DNA from: Streptomyces formicae
GTDB taxonomy: Bacteria; Actinomycetota; Actinomycetes; Streptomycetales; Streptomycetaceae
Length of the DNA: 64,000 nt
Reading direction: 5' to 3'
Assembly: GCF_002556545.1 (NCBI RefSeq)
Contig: NZ_CP022685.1
Coordinates: forward strand, 6,178,001 to 6,242,000
Numbering within the stretch: position 1 is the first letter of the stretch; every line of letters begins with the position of its first letter. The translations under genes and the position numbers were made by a program. The notes beneath the pieces are model-generated. The model ran no database searches. It was not told the origin of the DNA and saw nothing but the letters and a program-made list of their open reading frames with translations. Shown here piece by piece: positions 42,296 to 51,039 of this stretch.

Positions 42296-43264
42296 ATGAG
42301 GGCGCGGTGGGGTGTACTCGCTCTGGTGGGGGCGGTGTTGGCGGTGTTGGCGGGGTGTGGGGCCGGGGGCGGTCCTGGTGGCGGGGTCTCAGGTCGCGAG
42401 CCGGAGGACGGCGAGCCGCGCGTGAGGACCAGCGCGGACGTCCCCGAACTCCCCCTGGATGCCTATGAGTTGAGCGACCGCGACAACCGCCGCATGGGAC
42501 AGGCGAAGTCGCGTCTCGTGCAGCGGTGCATGCGCTCCTACGGCTTCGCCGACTTCCCCCTCAACCCCCGGCCGGAGCCGTTTCCGAAGATGGGGTCGGC
42601 CTTCACCTCGACGGTGGTCTCGATCTCCCCGTACGGGACGCTGGACCTCGGCCACGCCCGCCGTTGGGGGTACGGCTTCGACCCGGACGCCACGTTCACG
42701 CCGAAGGCCGAGGGGCCGGAGGGGCGGGCCGTGACGCAGCGGGAATACGAGGTGCTGAACGACTTCGGCGAGGCCGGGCGGACGGCCGCCGTGGTGAACG
42801 GCCGCAAGGTGCCCAACGGCGGCTGCACCGGGGAGAGTTCGCGTCGGCTGCTGGGCGACGAGACGAAGCGCTCGCGCCTGTGGGCGTATGTCGACGAGCG
42901 CGCCGAGGAGATCGACAAGGTCGTCGCCAAGGATCCGAGGGTGCGCAGGATCTTTGGCGAGTGGTCGCGCTGCGTTCAGGACAAGGGCTACAAGGCGTAC
43001 GAAAGTCCGCGCGACGCCTTCCGTGACAAGGCGTGGCGCGACGGGGCCCCGGACGGCAACACCGCACGTAGCCAGCGGGAGTTGGGGACGGCCGTCGCCG
43101 ACGTCGAGTGCAACAGGAAGCTGAACGTCGCCGGGGTGTGGTGGGTCGTCAGCGACGAGGAGCAGCGCGCCGACATCCGTCGCCACGCGGCGCGGTACGA
43201 GGCCGTGCGCGCGGACCAGGAGCGGCTGCGGGGGACCCTGCGCGAGGTGCTCGGCGAGAAGTGA
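42296..43264 (+). CDS. secreted lipoprotein, unknown function
   Basis: A 322-residue protein. The signal peptide MRARWGVLALVGAVLAVLAGC ends in a lipobox with Cys21, so the mature protein is a membrane-anchored lipoprotein. The rest has several cysteines (CMRSYGF, GCTGE, RCVQDKGYKAY, VECNRKL) arranged so that disulfides are likely; the CMRxxGF and CVQxKGY segments recur in uncharacterised Streptomyces lipoproteins. Start at the ATG 42296, downstream of GGGAGGGG. No partner is evident nearby. Confidence 0.8.
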   Translation: MRARWGVLALVGAVLAVLAGCGAGGGPGGGVSGREPEDGEPRVRTSADVPELPLDAYELSDRDNRRMGQAKSRLVQRCMRSYGFADFPLNPRPEPFPKMGSAFTSTVVSISPYGTLDLGHARRWGYGFDPDATFTPKAEGPEGRAVTQREYEVLNDFGEAGRTAAVVNGRKVPNGGCTGESSRRLLGDETKRSRLWAYVDERAEEIDKVVAKDPRVRRIFGEWSRCVQDKGYKAYESPRDAFRDKAWRDGAPDGNTARSQRELGTAVADVECNRKLNVAGVWWVVSDEEQRADIRRHAARYEAVRADQERLRGTLREVLGEK

Positions 43265-43278
43265 GGGCCGCGGGGTCC

Positions 43279-43791
43279 TCAGTGCCGCCGTCTTTCGCGG
43301 TGGCGGGCGACCGCGTCGTTGTTCGCACAGCGCACCGAGCAGTACGCGCGGCGGCCGTTGCGGGACGTGTCCACGAAGGCGGTGCCGCAGGGCGTGCGGG
43401 CGCAGCGGCCCAGGCGGTGGGCCTCGGCGAAGCAGACGACGTAGGCGAGGCCCGCCGCAGTGAGGGCGCGGACGTGGGCGGCCGGATCCGCGGCGGGGGC
43501 GCTGTAGTGGAAGTGCGGGTGGCCGTCGTGCAGGGAGATGCGGGGGCTGCTGGAGGCGTGCGCCAGCAGGGCGTTGACGCGGGCGCAGCGGCGGGGGAGG
43601 TCCTGCGGTCCGAAACACTCCGCGAGGCGTACGGCCCAGTCGCGGAGGTCGGCCTCCTGGGCGGTGGTGAGGGCGTGGTCCGTGACGCCGCGCGCGGCGA
43701 GGAGCGGGGCCAGAGGGGGTGCGGGGGCGAGGGAGTTGACCAGGTCGGCGGCGAGCAGGGCCGCCTCGCCCCCGTAATGGTTGAAATGCAT
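43279..43791 (-). CDS. CGNR zinc-finger (ABATE domain) protein
   Basis: A 170-residue protein: an N-terminal ABATE domain (MHFNHYGGEAALLAADLVNSL) and a C-terminal CGNR-type zinc finger (CARTPCGTAFVDTSRNGRRAYCSVRCANN) with a short basic tail, a DNA-binding arrangement. Family members are presumed transcriptional regulators of metabolic or stress genes. A second member lies at 56641-57291. It is convergent with the lipoprotein and divergent from the EamA gene, 26 bp away. Confidence 0.85.
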   Translation of the reverse strand: MHFNHYGGEAALLAADLVNSLAPAPPLAPLLAARGVTDHALTTAQEADLRDWAVRLAECFGPQDLPRRCARVNALLAHASSSPRISLHDGHPHFHYSAPAADPAAHVRALTAAGLAYVVCFAEAHRLGRCARTPCGTAFVDTSRNGRRAYCSVRCANNDAVARHRERRRH

Positions 43792-43817
43792 AAGGGCATG
43801 ACATCACGCTGACGGGC

Positions 43818-45173
43818 GTGAGAGATGTGGCGCGGGACTCGGGGAGTGGCGAGGCGGCGAAGGGCTCGGCGGGGGGTGAGGGGACGGAGAGCTCGGGGAG
43901 GGGTGAGGCGACAGGGGGCTTGGGGAGAAGCGAGGCGGTGAGGGTCTCTGGAAGGGGTGAGGCGGTAGGGGGCTCGGGGAGAGGCGAGGCGGCAGAGGGC
44001 CCCGGGCGAGGTAAGGCGGCGAGTGGCTCACGGAGTGGTGAGGCGGCAGAGGGCCCGGGGAGGGGTGAGGCGGCGAGGGGCTCAGGAAGGAGCGAGGCGG
44101 CGAGTGGCTCGGGGAGAGGCGAGGCGGTAGGGGGCCTGTGGGGAAGCGAGGCGGTGAGGGTCTCAGGAAGGGGTGAGGTGGTAGGTGGCTTGCGGAGAGG
44201 TGAGGTGGCACAGGCCCCCGGGCGAGGTAAGGCGGCGAGTGGCTCGGGGAGAGGCGAGGCAGTAAGGGGCTCGCGGAGTGGTGTGGTGGCAGAGGGCTCG
44301 GGGAGGGGTGAGGCGGCGAGTGGCTTGGGGAAGGGCGCGGTGCGGGGTGCTCGCGTTGCTGTCGGGCTCGTGTTTGTGCAGATCGTCAGCCTGCAGTGCG
44401 GGTCCGCGCTGGCCAAGGGGACGTACGGTCAGGTCGGGCCCACAGCGCTCGCCGGGATGCGGCTCGGGTTCGCCGCGCTCGTCCTGTGGACCGTGGTCCG
44501 GCCACGGCTCTCGCGGCTTTCGGCCGCGCAGTGGCGGGCCGCGGCCGGGCTCGGTGTCGTCTTCGCCGGGATGAACTCCGCGTACTTCCAGGCGATCCGC
44601 CACCTCCCGCTGGGCGTCGCGGCGACCCTCGAACTCCTCGGCCCGCTGGCCCTCGCGCTCGCGCTGTCCCGCAGGGCCGCGCACCTCCTGTCCGGGCTGC
44701 TCGCGCTCGCCGGGGTGCTGTTGCTCGCGGTGCCGGGTGGTGCGCTGCCCGGCGTCGGCGTCATGGCGGGGGCGGTGGCCGCGCTGTGCAGGGCGGGTTA
44801 CGTGGTCCTCAACCAGCGGGTGGGGCGGCTCTTTTCCGGCTGGGACGGGCTCACCGTGGCGCTGGGCATCGGGGCGTGCCTGCTGGTGCCGGTCGCGGGG
44901 GCGGTCGACGGACGGTCCGTCGTCGAGCATCCGGCGCTGCTCGGCACCGGGTTCCTGGTCGCGCTGCTCTCGTCGCTGATCCCGTACTGCCTGGACATGC
45001 TCGCCCTGCGCCGCATCGGCGCACGAGCCTTCGGCGTACTGCTCGCGCTGGGGCCCGCGGTGGGCACCGGCGTGGGCTACGCCGCCCTCGGCGAGCGGCT
45101 CGGGCTCCGGGAGTACGCGGCGGTGGCGCTGGTCGTCGCGGCGGCGGCGTGGTCCGTGCGGACGGCGGAGTGA
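43818..45173 (+). CDS. EamA-family (DMT) transporter with a repeat-encoded N-terminal extension
   Basis: A 451-residue open frame. The C-terminal 280 residues are a ten-helix drug/metabolite transporter (ALAKGTYGQVGPTALAGMRLG, then SGLLALAGVLLLAVPGG), like RhtA-type threonine/homoserine exporters. The first 170 residues are 9-residue repeats of the type GEAAEGPGR encoded by a 27-bp minisatellite, with no resemblance to the family. Translation may in fact start at the GTG 44340 (277 residues, normal family length, GGGGAAGGG upstream). Which start is used cannot be decided from the sequence. Confidence 0.78.
   Translation: MRDVARDSGSGEAAKGSAGGEGTESSGRGEATGGLGRSEAVRVSGRGEAVGGSGRGEAAEGPGRGKAASGSRSGEAAEGPGRGEAARGSGRSEAASGSGRGEAVGGLWGSEAVRVSGRGEVVGGLRRGEVAQAPGRGKAASGSGRGEAVRGSRSGVVAEGSGRGEAASGLGKGAVRGARVAVGLVFVQIVSLQCGSALAKGTYGQVGPTALAGMRLGFAALVLWTVVRPRLSRLSAAQWRAAAGLGVVFAGMNSAYFQAIRHLPLGVAATLELLGPLALALALSRRAAHLLSGLLALAGVLLLAVPGGALPGVGVMAGAVAALCRAGYVVLNQRVGRLFSGWDGLTVALGIGACLLVPVAGAVDGRSVVEHPALLGTGFLVALLSSLIPYCLDMLALRRIGARAFGVLLALGPAVGTGVGYAALGERLGLREYAAVALVVAAAAWSVRTAE
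43845..44340. repeat. 27-bp minisatellite, about 18 degenerate copies
   Basis: A purine-rich tandem array (unit like GGGGAGAGGCGAGGCGGCAG plus 7 bases), translating on the plus strand as 9-residue GEAxxGxGR units and open in the minus strand as well. Copies have diverged by point changes and some indels. Confidence 0.85.
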
Positions 45174-45201
45174 GGGCGCGGGCTTGAACCACCCGGTTCC
45201 A

Positions 45202-45222
45202 GGGGCCCGGACGCCGGGCCCC
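45202..45222. terminator. hairpin between the EamA gene and the phosphatase gene
   Basis: A 9-bp perfect stem GGGGCCCGG / CCGGGCCCC with loop ACG, between convergent genes. Confidence 0.6.
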
Positions 45223-45239
45223 CGAGCCCTCACCCGGAA

Positions 45240-46070
45240 CTACCCCCGCTCCGCCTCCGCCTCCACCGCCACCTCCACCAAAGCCCTCCGCAACGCCGCC
45301 GCGAACTCCTCATCCGTGCCGAGGAGTTCATCGGCGTACCCCCGCACGGACCCGTACCGCTCGGTCAGCGCCGCGAGGAACAGGGTCATGACCTCCGAGG
45401 GGGCCTTGCCGTAGCCCGGCCAGATCCCGGTGGCCTCGGGGTGGGTCGTTCGCCAGTCGGCGAGCAGGCGGTCCGATGCGAGGCCGGTGAGGGCGAAGTC
45501 CTCGACGATCGCGTCCTCGGGGACGCCGACGAGCGCGAGGACCAGGGCGGCGATCAGGCCGGTGCGGTCCTTGCCGGAGGCGCAGTGGAAGACGAGGGGC
45601 TCCTTCGCCGCCGCCGATGCCGCGATGACGTCGAGCACGGCCCTGATCTCCTTGACGCCGTCGTGCGCCACCTCCACGTACCGCTCGGCGAGGTACGGTC
45701 CTGGCTCGACGTCCGGGCCGAGCGCGGCCTGGTCGTAGGGCCGGTGCTCGATGCTCAGCTGGTGGTAGGCGAGTCCGGGCAGCTCCGGTACCCGGCCCTT
45801 GGCGGCGATCTCCCAGTCGTAGCGCAGATCGACGACCGCGCGCGGCCCGAGTGCGCAAAAGCGTGCCCAGTCCGCGCGCTCCGCCTCGTCCGCCCCGTCG
45901 TCGGCCCGCAGCTTGCCGAGCGAGTCGGCGCGGTACAGCAGCCCCGACCGCACGAGGCCCCCGTCGGCGGTGCGCAGGCCCCCCAGGTCGCGGACGTTGT
46001 GCAGGCGCGCGAACGGTATGTGCCTGTCGTTCGTGTCTCTGTCGTGCGTGTCTCTGTCGTGTCGGTTCAC
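45240..46070 (-). CDS. tyrosine-protein phosphatase, low-homology (DSP-like) type
   Basis: A 276-residue phosphatase of the Y_phosphatase3 family. The signature HCASGKDRTG is the Cys-x5-Arg loop (HCxxGKDRT), preceded by NVRDLGGLRTADGG at the N-terminus as in MptpB-like enzymes. It probably dephosphorylates phosphotyrosine or phosphoinositide substrates. The GTG start at 46070 is followed by a short HDRDTHDRDTND repeat made of 15-bp DNA repeats. No signal peptide is seen, so it acts in the cytosol unless exported otherwise. Confidence 0.88.
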   Translation of the reverse strand: MNRHDRDTHDRDTNDRHIPFARLHNVRDLGGLRTADGGLVRSGLLYRADSLGKLRADDGADEAERADWARFCALGPRAVVDLRYDWEIAAKGRVPELPGLAYHQLSIEHRPYDQAALGPDVEPGPYLAERYVEVAHDGVKEIRAVLDVIAASAAAKEPLVFHCASGKDRTGLIAALVLALVGVPEDAIVEDFALTGLASDRLLADWRTTHPEATGIWPGYGKAPSEVMTLFLAALTERYGSVRGYADELLGTDEEFAAALRRALVEVAVEAEAERG

Positions 46071-46128
46071 GTAACGGGACCTTAGAGGGCGGGAGGGCCG
46101 GACCTCGCCCCCGTGATAGACACATGCG

Positions 46129-46791
46129 ATGAAGATCTCCGGCCGGGCGTTCGACGCCGTACTGAGCGACCTCGACGGCGTGATCCGCTTCTACGACATG
46201 GCGGAACTGGAGCAGTCGGAGCGCGCGGCGGGCCTCGCCGTGGGCAGTACCGCCGAGATCGCCTTCGCGCCCGAGACCGACCTGCCCCTGATGCGCGGCG
46301 AGATCACCAAGGACCAGTGGACCGAGGCGATCGCGCACGGGCTCGCCGACCGCGTGCCCCACGAGCGCGGCCGGGAACTCGCGACGACGCTCGCCGAGGC
46401 GAAGTTCCGCGCCGACGAGGTGGTCGTGGGCATGCTGCGGCAGGCCCGTGCCGCCGGTCTGCCGGTGCTGCTCGTCACCAACGCGACGCCGTGGCTGGCC
46501 GACGATCTCGCGCTGCTCGGTCTCACCGGGCCCACCGGGCTCGTGGACGACGTGATCAGCAGCGCCGACCTCGGCATCGTCAAGCCGGACCGTCGCATCT
46601 ACGAGGTGGCGGCGGAGCGGGCCGGGGTCGCCCCGGCCCGCTGCCTCTTCGTCGACGACCGCCAGGAGAACGTGGACGCGGCCGCCGCGCTCGGCATGAC
46701 CGGGCTGCTCTACCGCGACCACGCGGATCTGCGCGCGGTGCTGGAGCCCGCGCTCCGGACCGGGGCGCGGGCGCGTGCGCGGGGCGACTAA
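46129..46791 (+). CDS. HAD-superfamily (subfamily IA) hydrolase
   Basis: A 220-residue enzyme. HAD motifs are visible in order: DLDGVIR (motif I; the usual second Asp is present), LVTNAT (motif II, here Thr), KPDRRIYE (motif III Lys) and FVDDRQENV (motif IV). The cap is a four-helix insertion typical of subfamily IA. The substrate is unknown; phosphoglycolate-like or epoxide hydrolase-like roles cannot be separated. It overlaps the convergent APH gene by 4 bases. Confidence 0.9.
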   Translation: MKISGRAFDAVLSDLDGVIRFYDMAELEQSERAAGLAVGSTAEIAFAPETDLPLMRGEITKDQWTEAIAHGLADRVPHERGRELATTLAEAKFRADEVVVGMLRQARAAGLPVLLVTNATPWLADDLALLGLTGPTGLVDDVISSADLGIVKPDRRIYEVAAERAGVAPARCLFVDDRQENVDAAAALGMTGLLYRDHADLRAVLEPALRTGARARARGD

Positions 46792-47729
46792 CCCCCGTAC
46801 GTCCTGAAGTCGTCGAGCACCGCGTCCAGATGCCGCAGCGACGCGGTCACCCGCGCGGGAACCGCGAAGAACGGATCGTCGGGGACCGGCAGCGACCCGG
46901 CGAGCGCCAGGCCGCGCGCCCGTGCCCACGTCGCGTCGTCCTGGTCGACCGCGTCGCGGAACGTCTCCCGCGCCTTTGCGGGCAGGAACATCCAGGCCGG
47001 GATCAGATCGCAGGCCGGATCGCCCACCGCGAGCGTGCCGAAGTCGATGACCGCGCTCAGGTGTCCCTCCACCGCGAGGAGGTTGCCGGTCGCGAGGTCG
47101 CCGTGCAGCCAGACCGGGGGACGGTCCCACGCGGGCGCGGCGAGCGCGGCCTCCCACACCGCCGTCACGGCGTCCGTGTCGACGATCCCGTCCAGCTTGG
47201 CGATCTTCGCGCGTACGAGGGAGTCGGCGGCCAGCGCATCGCACTCGGTGCCCACGCGCTCGCCCCGGAAGGCGTTGCTCAGGCAGGGAGCAGGGCCACC
47301 GGTCGCGTCGATCCTCTGCAACGCCCTGATGAATCCGGCCAGTTCGGTGGCCGTGCGCACCGGGTCCGCGAGGTTCTCGGTGGTCGCTGCCTCGCCCTCC
47401 AGCCAGCGGTAGACCGACCACGGGAAGGGGTAGCCGAGGCCGGGCCTTCCCGACGCGAGCGGTGCGGAGACGGGGAGGGGCAGTTGCGGGGCCAGCCACG
47501 GCAGCCACCGCTGTTCGCGTTCGACCTGCCCGATCCAGCGCTCGTAGCGGGGCAGCCGGACCGAGAGGTCGTCGCCGAGCCGGAACGTCGCGTTGTCCAT
47601 CCCGGGCAGCGGCACGGACGAGACGGGCAGGTCCGCCCACCGCGGGAACTGCTCGGCGAGCAGGCCGCGGACGAGGTCGTCGTCGATCAGGTCGGGCGAT
47701 CGGTCAGGGCCGGGCGAGTCGGTCGACAA
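46788..47729 (-). CDS. aminoglycoside phosphotransferase-family kinase
   Basis: A 313-residue APH/choline-kinase-fold protein. The catalytic loop is WLHGDLATGNLL and the metal-binding DFG-like segment is VIDFGTLAVGDPACDL. Many such chromosomal genes in Streptomyces phosphorylate small metabolites rather than drugs, so an antibiotic-resistance role is not established. The start is probably a TTG at 47729, preceded by AGGAG. It is divergent from the ECF sigma factor gene, with 92 bp between start codons. Confidence 0.85.
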   Translation of the reverse strand: MSTDSPGPDRSPDLIDDDLVRGLLAEQFPRWADLPVSSVPLPGMDNATFRLGDDLSVRLPRYERWIGQVEREQRWLPWLAPQLPLPVSAPLASGRPGLGYPFPWSVYRWLEGEAATTENLADPVRTATELAGFIRALQRIDATGGPAPCLSNAFRGERVGTECDALAADSLVRAKIAKLDGIVDTDAVTAVWEAALAAPAWDRPPVWLHGDLATGNLLAVEGHLSAVIDFGTLAVGDPACDLIPAWMFLPAKARETFRDAVDQDDATWARARGLALAGSLPVPDDPFFAVPARVTASLRHLDAVLDDFRTYGG

Positions 47730-47758
47730 GAGGAACTCCTGGTGAGAGCAGGGGTGAA

Positions 47759-47785
47759 CGTCACACCGGAACGGTCCGGTCCGTC
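47759..47785 (+). promoter_or_regulatory. ECF41-type autoregulated promoter
   Basis: CGTCACA (47759-47765), a spacer of exactly 16 bases and CGTC (47782-47785) match the published ECF41 promoter TGTCACA-N16-CGTC with one mismatch, 36 bp before the start of the sigma factor gene. This supports autoregulation. Confidence 0.72.
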
Positions 47786-47821
47786 ATTGTCATGACGGAC
47801 CGCGACGAGAGAATGTGACGC

Positions 47822-48736
47822 ATGGACCAGAACGAAGCCGCTGCCGCCGCCGCCCTCGCGGCCCGGTTCGAGGAGCACAGGCCCCGCCTGAACGCCGTCG
47901 CGTACCGCATGCTCGGCTCCCTGAGCGAGTCCGAGGACGCCGTCCAGGAGACGTGGCTGCGGCTCAGCCGCTCCGACTCCGGTGCGGTGGAGAACCTCGG
48001 CGGCTGGCTGACGACCGTCGTGGGGCGGATGTGTCTCGACATGCTGCGCTCGCGGCAGTCCCGGCGCGAGGACTCCCTGGACGTCTCCATGGACACGCAC
48101 GTGCCGGACCCGGTGGTGAGCCGCATGGACGCGGTGGCCGATCCCGAGCAGGAGGTGCTGCTCGCCGACTCGGTCGGCCTCGCCCTCCTCGTCGTACTGG
48201 AGACCCTCGCGCCCGCCGAACGGCTCGCGTTCGTGCTGCACGACATGTTCGCCGTGCCCTTCGACGAGATCGCGCCCGTGGTGGAGCGCTCGACGGCCGC
48301 GACCCGGCAACTTGCCAGCAGGGCCCGCCGCCGAGTGCAGGGCTCGGCGCCCGCCACGGACACCGGCCTCGCCAAGCAGCGCGAGGTCGTCGAGGCGTGG
48401 ATGGCCGCGACGAAGGCCGGCGACTTCGAGGCGCTGCTCGAACTCCTCGACCCGGACGTGGTGTTGCGCGCGGACACCGGCGAACTGTCGTCGGGCCTGT
48501 CCAAGCTGGTGCGGGGCGCGGCGACGGTGGCCGGGCAGGCGGCGATGTTCGCGCGGTTCGCGCTGGTCTCGCGCCTGGTCCTGGTCAACGGGGCGCCGGG
48601 GCTCGTCGCCGTGCCGGACGGCGAGCCGTTCTCCCTCGCGTCGTTCACGGTCGTGGACGGCAGGATCGTGGAGATCAACATCATCGCGGACCGGGAGCGG
48701 CTGGCGGGGCTCGGCATGCCGTCGTTCGACGACTGA
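47822..48736 (+). CDS. ECF41-family sigma factor with C-terminal SnoaL-like domain
   Basis: A 304-residue ECF sigma factor. Region 2 is about 14-80 (AYRMLGSLSESEDAVQETWLRL), region 4 about 125-180 (LETLAPAERLAFVLHDMFAVPFDEIA) and the C-terminal ~120 residues form a SnoaL/NTF2-like domain (LELLDPDVVLRADTGE, ending IVEINIIADRERL). ECF41 members use this fused domain in place of a separate anti-sigma factor. No carboxymuconolactone decarboxylase or other common partner gene is adjacent. Its own promoter matches the ECF41 consensus. It ends 29 bp from the convergent ribosomal-protection gene. Confidence 0.88.
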   Translation: MDQNEAAAAAALAARFEEHRPRLNAVAYRMLGSLSESEDAVQETWLRLSRSDSGAVENLGGWLTTVVGRMCLDMLRSRQSRREDSLDVSMDTHVPDPVVSRMDAVADPEQEVLLADSVGLALLVVLETLAPAERLAFVLHDMFAVPFDEIAPVVERSTAATRQLASRARRRVQGSAPATDTGLAKQREVVEAWMAATKAGDFEALLELLDPDVVLRADTGELSSGLSKLVRGAATVAGQAAMFARFALVSRLVLVNGAPGLVAVPDGEPFSLASFTVVDGRIVEINIIADRERLAGLGMPSFDD

Positions 48737-48765
48737 GGAGGCCGTACGACGGCGGGGAGTCGGTG

Positions 48766-50862
48766 TCATGCGACCGGCTCCTCCCGGCCCCCGCCGGACG
48801 TGCGGCGCACCACCCGCAGCAGGTACTCCTTGCGGCTCAGCGGGTCGTGATCCGTCCGGGCGCGGGTGGGCGGGGCGCCCCGCACGGGCTCGTAGTGGTC
48901 GAACGCGGACTCCCACTCGCCCTCGCCGCGCGTGAGTCCGGGCAGCATCTGCTCCAGGGCGTGCACCTGCTTCGCGGGGATGTCCCCCTCCAGTACGTAC
49001 GAAGCTCCGCTCGTGGTCGGCGTGTGCGGCACCGCCCGCAGTCGCGTGAGCGCGGGCAGGACCGCGCCGAACGTGTCGCCGGGCACGTCGATCCTGAAGC
49101 GGTGCATCGGCTCGTGCACCACCGTGCCCGCCCGGCGCAGCGCGTCCATCAGGACCAGCGGCGTCAGGTTCCTGAAGTCGCCCGCCGTGCTCGACATGCT
49201 CTTGTCGAAGGTGCCGTGCGCGTGGCTCTGCCTCGGCCAGTAGCCGCAGTGCGTCATCGTGACCGTGCAGTCGGGCACGCGCCAGCCGTACAGGCCCTGG
49301 TGCAGGGTCTCCCTGACGGTCTCCTCGACCGCGCGGAAGAACGCGTACGGCATCGCGCCGAGTTCGACGCCGAGCCGGAACTCCACCCCGGCGCCGACCG
49401 GCGCGGGCGCCACCCGCAGGCCGACCGTGGCGAGGAACGGGTTGGGGTCCTTGTCGATGATCTCGAACGCCTCGCCCGTGCCGACGACCCGCTCCACGCA
49501 GATCGTCGTGGTCTCGCGGAAGGAGACGTCGAGTCCGAAGTCCTCGGCGAGCGTCGCCTGGACGACCTCCTTCTGCACCTCTCCGTAGAGCGAGACCGAC
49601 ACCTCCTGGCGGACGGCGTCCTGCCGCAGGCCGATCAGCGGGTCCTGCTCGGCGAGTTGGGTGAGCGCGACGTGCAGGGCGCCCCGGTCGGACGGGCGGA
49701 CCGGGGCGACGACGGTCTCCAGGGTCGGCGGCGCGAAGTGGTGCGCGCCGGGCTCGACGCCCGGGCGCGGTACGCCGATCACGTCGCCGATGCGGACGTC
49801 GCCGAGGCCCCGGAGCTTGCCGATCCGGCCCGCCCCGACCTCCGTTCGCCGGACGTCGGTGCCCTGGTCGAAGACCGTGATGGCGGTGACCTTGCCTTCG
49901 CGCGACTCGCTCGCCCCGTCGGACGCCGCCACGATGTCGACGCGGTCGCGCGTGCGGATCGTGCCGGAGAACATCCGGACGTAGGCGATCTTCTCCCCGG
50001 CCGCTCCGCGCTCCACCTTGAAGACGCTGCCGGAGACGGGCCCTTCGGCGTCCCCGGCGTTCGACGGCAGCAACTCGCGGATGCCGTCGGCCAGTTCGCC
50101 GACGCCCACGCCCGTCATCGCCGAGCCGAAGAAGACGGGGTGCACCAGCGCGCGGCGGGTCTGGCGGGCCAGCTCGGCGCGCAGCCGGTCGTACGAAAGG
50201 GATGCCGCGTCCTCGACGTACGCGGAAAGAACCGTGTCGTCGTGCGAGGCGAGCAGCTCGGTCAGACGGGCGGTGAAGCCGTTGCCGTCGGTGCCGCTCT
50301 CGGCGGTGAAGGGGACGAAGCGGGCCTCGCGCGTGCCGAGGCCGGGGACCGTGCCCATCGGGACGACGTCCGGGGTGAGCCGCGTGGCGATGTGGTCGAG
50401 CACGCCCTCGTACCGGGCGCCGCGGCGGTCCGTCTTGTTCACGAAGATCAGCGTGGGGATGCGCAGCCGGCGCAGGGTGCGCAGCAGGACGCGGGTCTGC
50501 GCCTGCACGCCCTCCACGGCGGAGATCACGAGCACGGCGCCGTCGAGCACGCTCAGGACCCGCTCCACCTCGGCGATGAAGTCCGGGTGTCCTGGGGTGT
50601 CGATGAGGTTGACCTCGACGCCGTCGCCCGCGTCGGCACCCGCCGGGGCGTCGATCACGAAGGAGACGACCGCGGACTTGATCGTGATGCCGCGCTGTCG
50701 CTCCAGGGCGAGCGAATCGGTCTGGGTGCTGCCGTCGTCGACGCGTCCTGGTTCGTCGATGACACCGGCGGCGTGCAGGAGCCGCTCGGTCAGGCTGGTC
50801 TTACCGGCGTCGATGTGGGCGAGAATGCCCAGGTTCAGGGTGTGCGGAGCAGGTGAATGCAC
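48766..50862 (-). CDS. TetM/OtrA-type ribosomal protection GTPase (EF-G-like)
   Basis: A 698-residue translational GTPase with an EF-G-like domain order. GTPase motifs are AHIDAGKTSLTERLL (G1), RGITI (G2), DTPGHPDF (G3) and NKTDR (G4). C-terminal segments (LYGWRVPDCTVTMTHCGYWP and the MHRFRIDVPGDTFGAVL part) are those of tetracycline ribosomal protection proteins such as OtrA, rather than EF-G. Its role would be to dislodge tetracyclines or similar ligands from the ribosome. The start is the GTG at 50862; the leader contains an 11-bp triplicate repeat. Confidence 0.88.
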   Translation of the reverse strand: MHSPAPHTLNLGILAHIDAGKTSLTERLLHAAGVIDEPGRVDDGSTQTDSLALERQRGITIKSAVVSFVIDAPAGADAGDGVEVNLIDTPGHPDFIAEVERVLSVLDGAVLVISAVEGVQAQTRVLLRTLRRLRIPTLIFVNKTDRRGARYEGVLDHIATRLTPDVVPMGTVPGLGTREARFVPFTAESGTDGNGFTARLTELLASHDDTVLSAYVEDAASLSYDRLRAELARQTRRALVHPVFFGSAMTGVGVGELADGIRELLPSNAGDAEGPVSGSVFKVERGAAGEKIAYVRMFSGTIRTRDRVDIVAASDGASESREGKVTAITVFDQGTDVRRTEVGAGRIGKLRGLGDVRIGDVIGVPRPGVEPGAHHFAPPTLETVVAPVRPSDRGALHVALTQLAEQDPLIGLRQDAVRQEVSVSLYGEVQKEVVQATLAEDFGLDVSFRETTTICVERVVGTGEAFEIIDKDPNPFLATVGLRVAPAPVGAGVEFRLGVELGAMPYAFFRAVEETVRETLHQGLYGWRVPDCTVTMTHCGYWPRQSHAHGTFDKSMSSTAGDFRNLTPLVLMDALRRAGTVVHEPMHRFRIDVPGDTFGAVLPALTRLRAVPHTPTTSGASYVLEGDIPAKQVHALEQMLPGLTRGEGEWESAFDHYEPVRGAPPTRARTDHDPLSRKEYLLRVVRRTSGGGREEPVA

Positions 50863-50933
50863 GTACCGTCATGTCCTTAGAAGAGGGGTGACTTCCTTCC
50901 GGGATGGACATGCGCGAACGCCGCATTTTCTCT

Positions 50934-50966
50934 CCTGATTCGGACCTGATTCGGACCTGACTCGGG
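50934..50966. repeat. 11-bp tandem repeat in the leader of the ribosomal protection gene
   Basis: CCTGATTCGGA at 50934-50944 and 50945-50955, then CCTGACTCGGG at 50956-50966, lying about 70-100 bases upstream of the GTG start on the minus strand. Confidence 0.75.
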
Positions 50967-51039
50967 CCTTGTTCGGTGGTGCCGGGCTCTCCCCGACGTT
51001 CCCCAGTGCAGCAGGCGGCCCACGCGTGCGGCAACCGAT

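Noticed and set aside
43845-44340. Repeat array considered as CRISPR
   Set aside because: The units are head-to-tail 27-bp degenerate repeats without unique spacers, and no cas genes are present.
46788-47729. APH-family gene as aminoglycoside resistance
   Set aside because: The motifs only define the kinase fold; chromosomal members have varied substrates and nothing nearby supports drug resistance.
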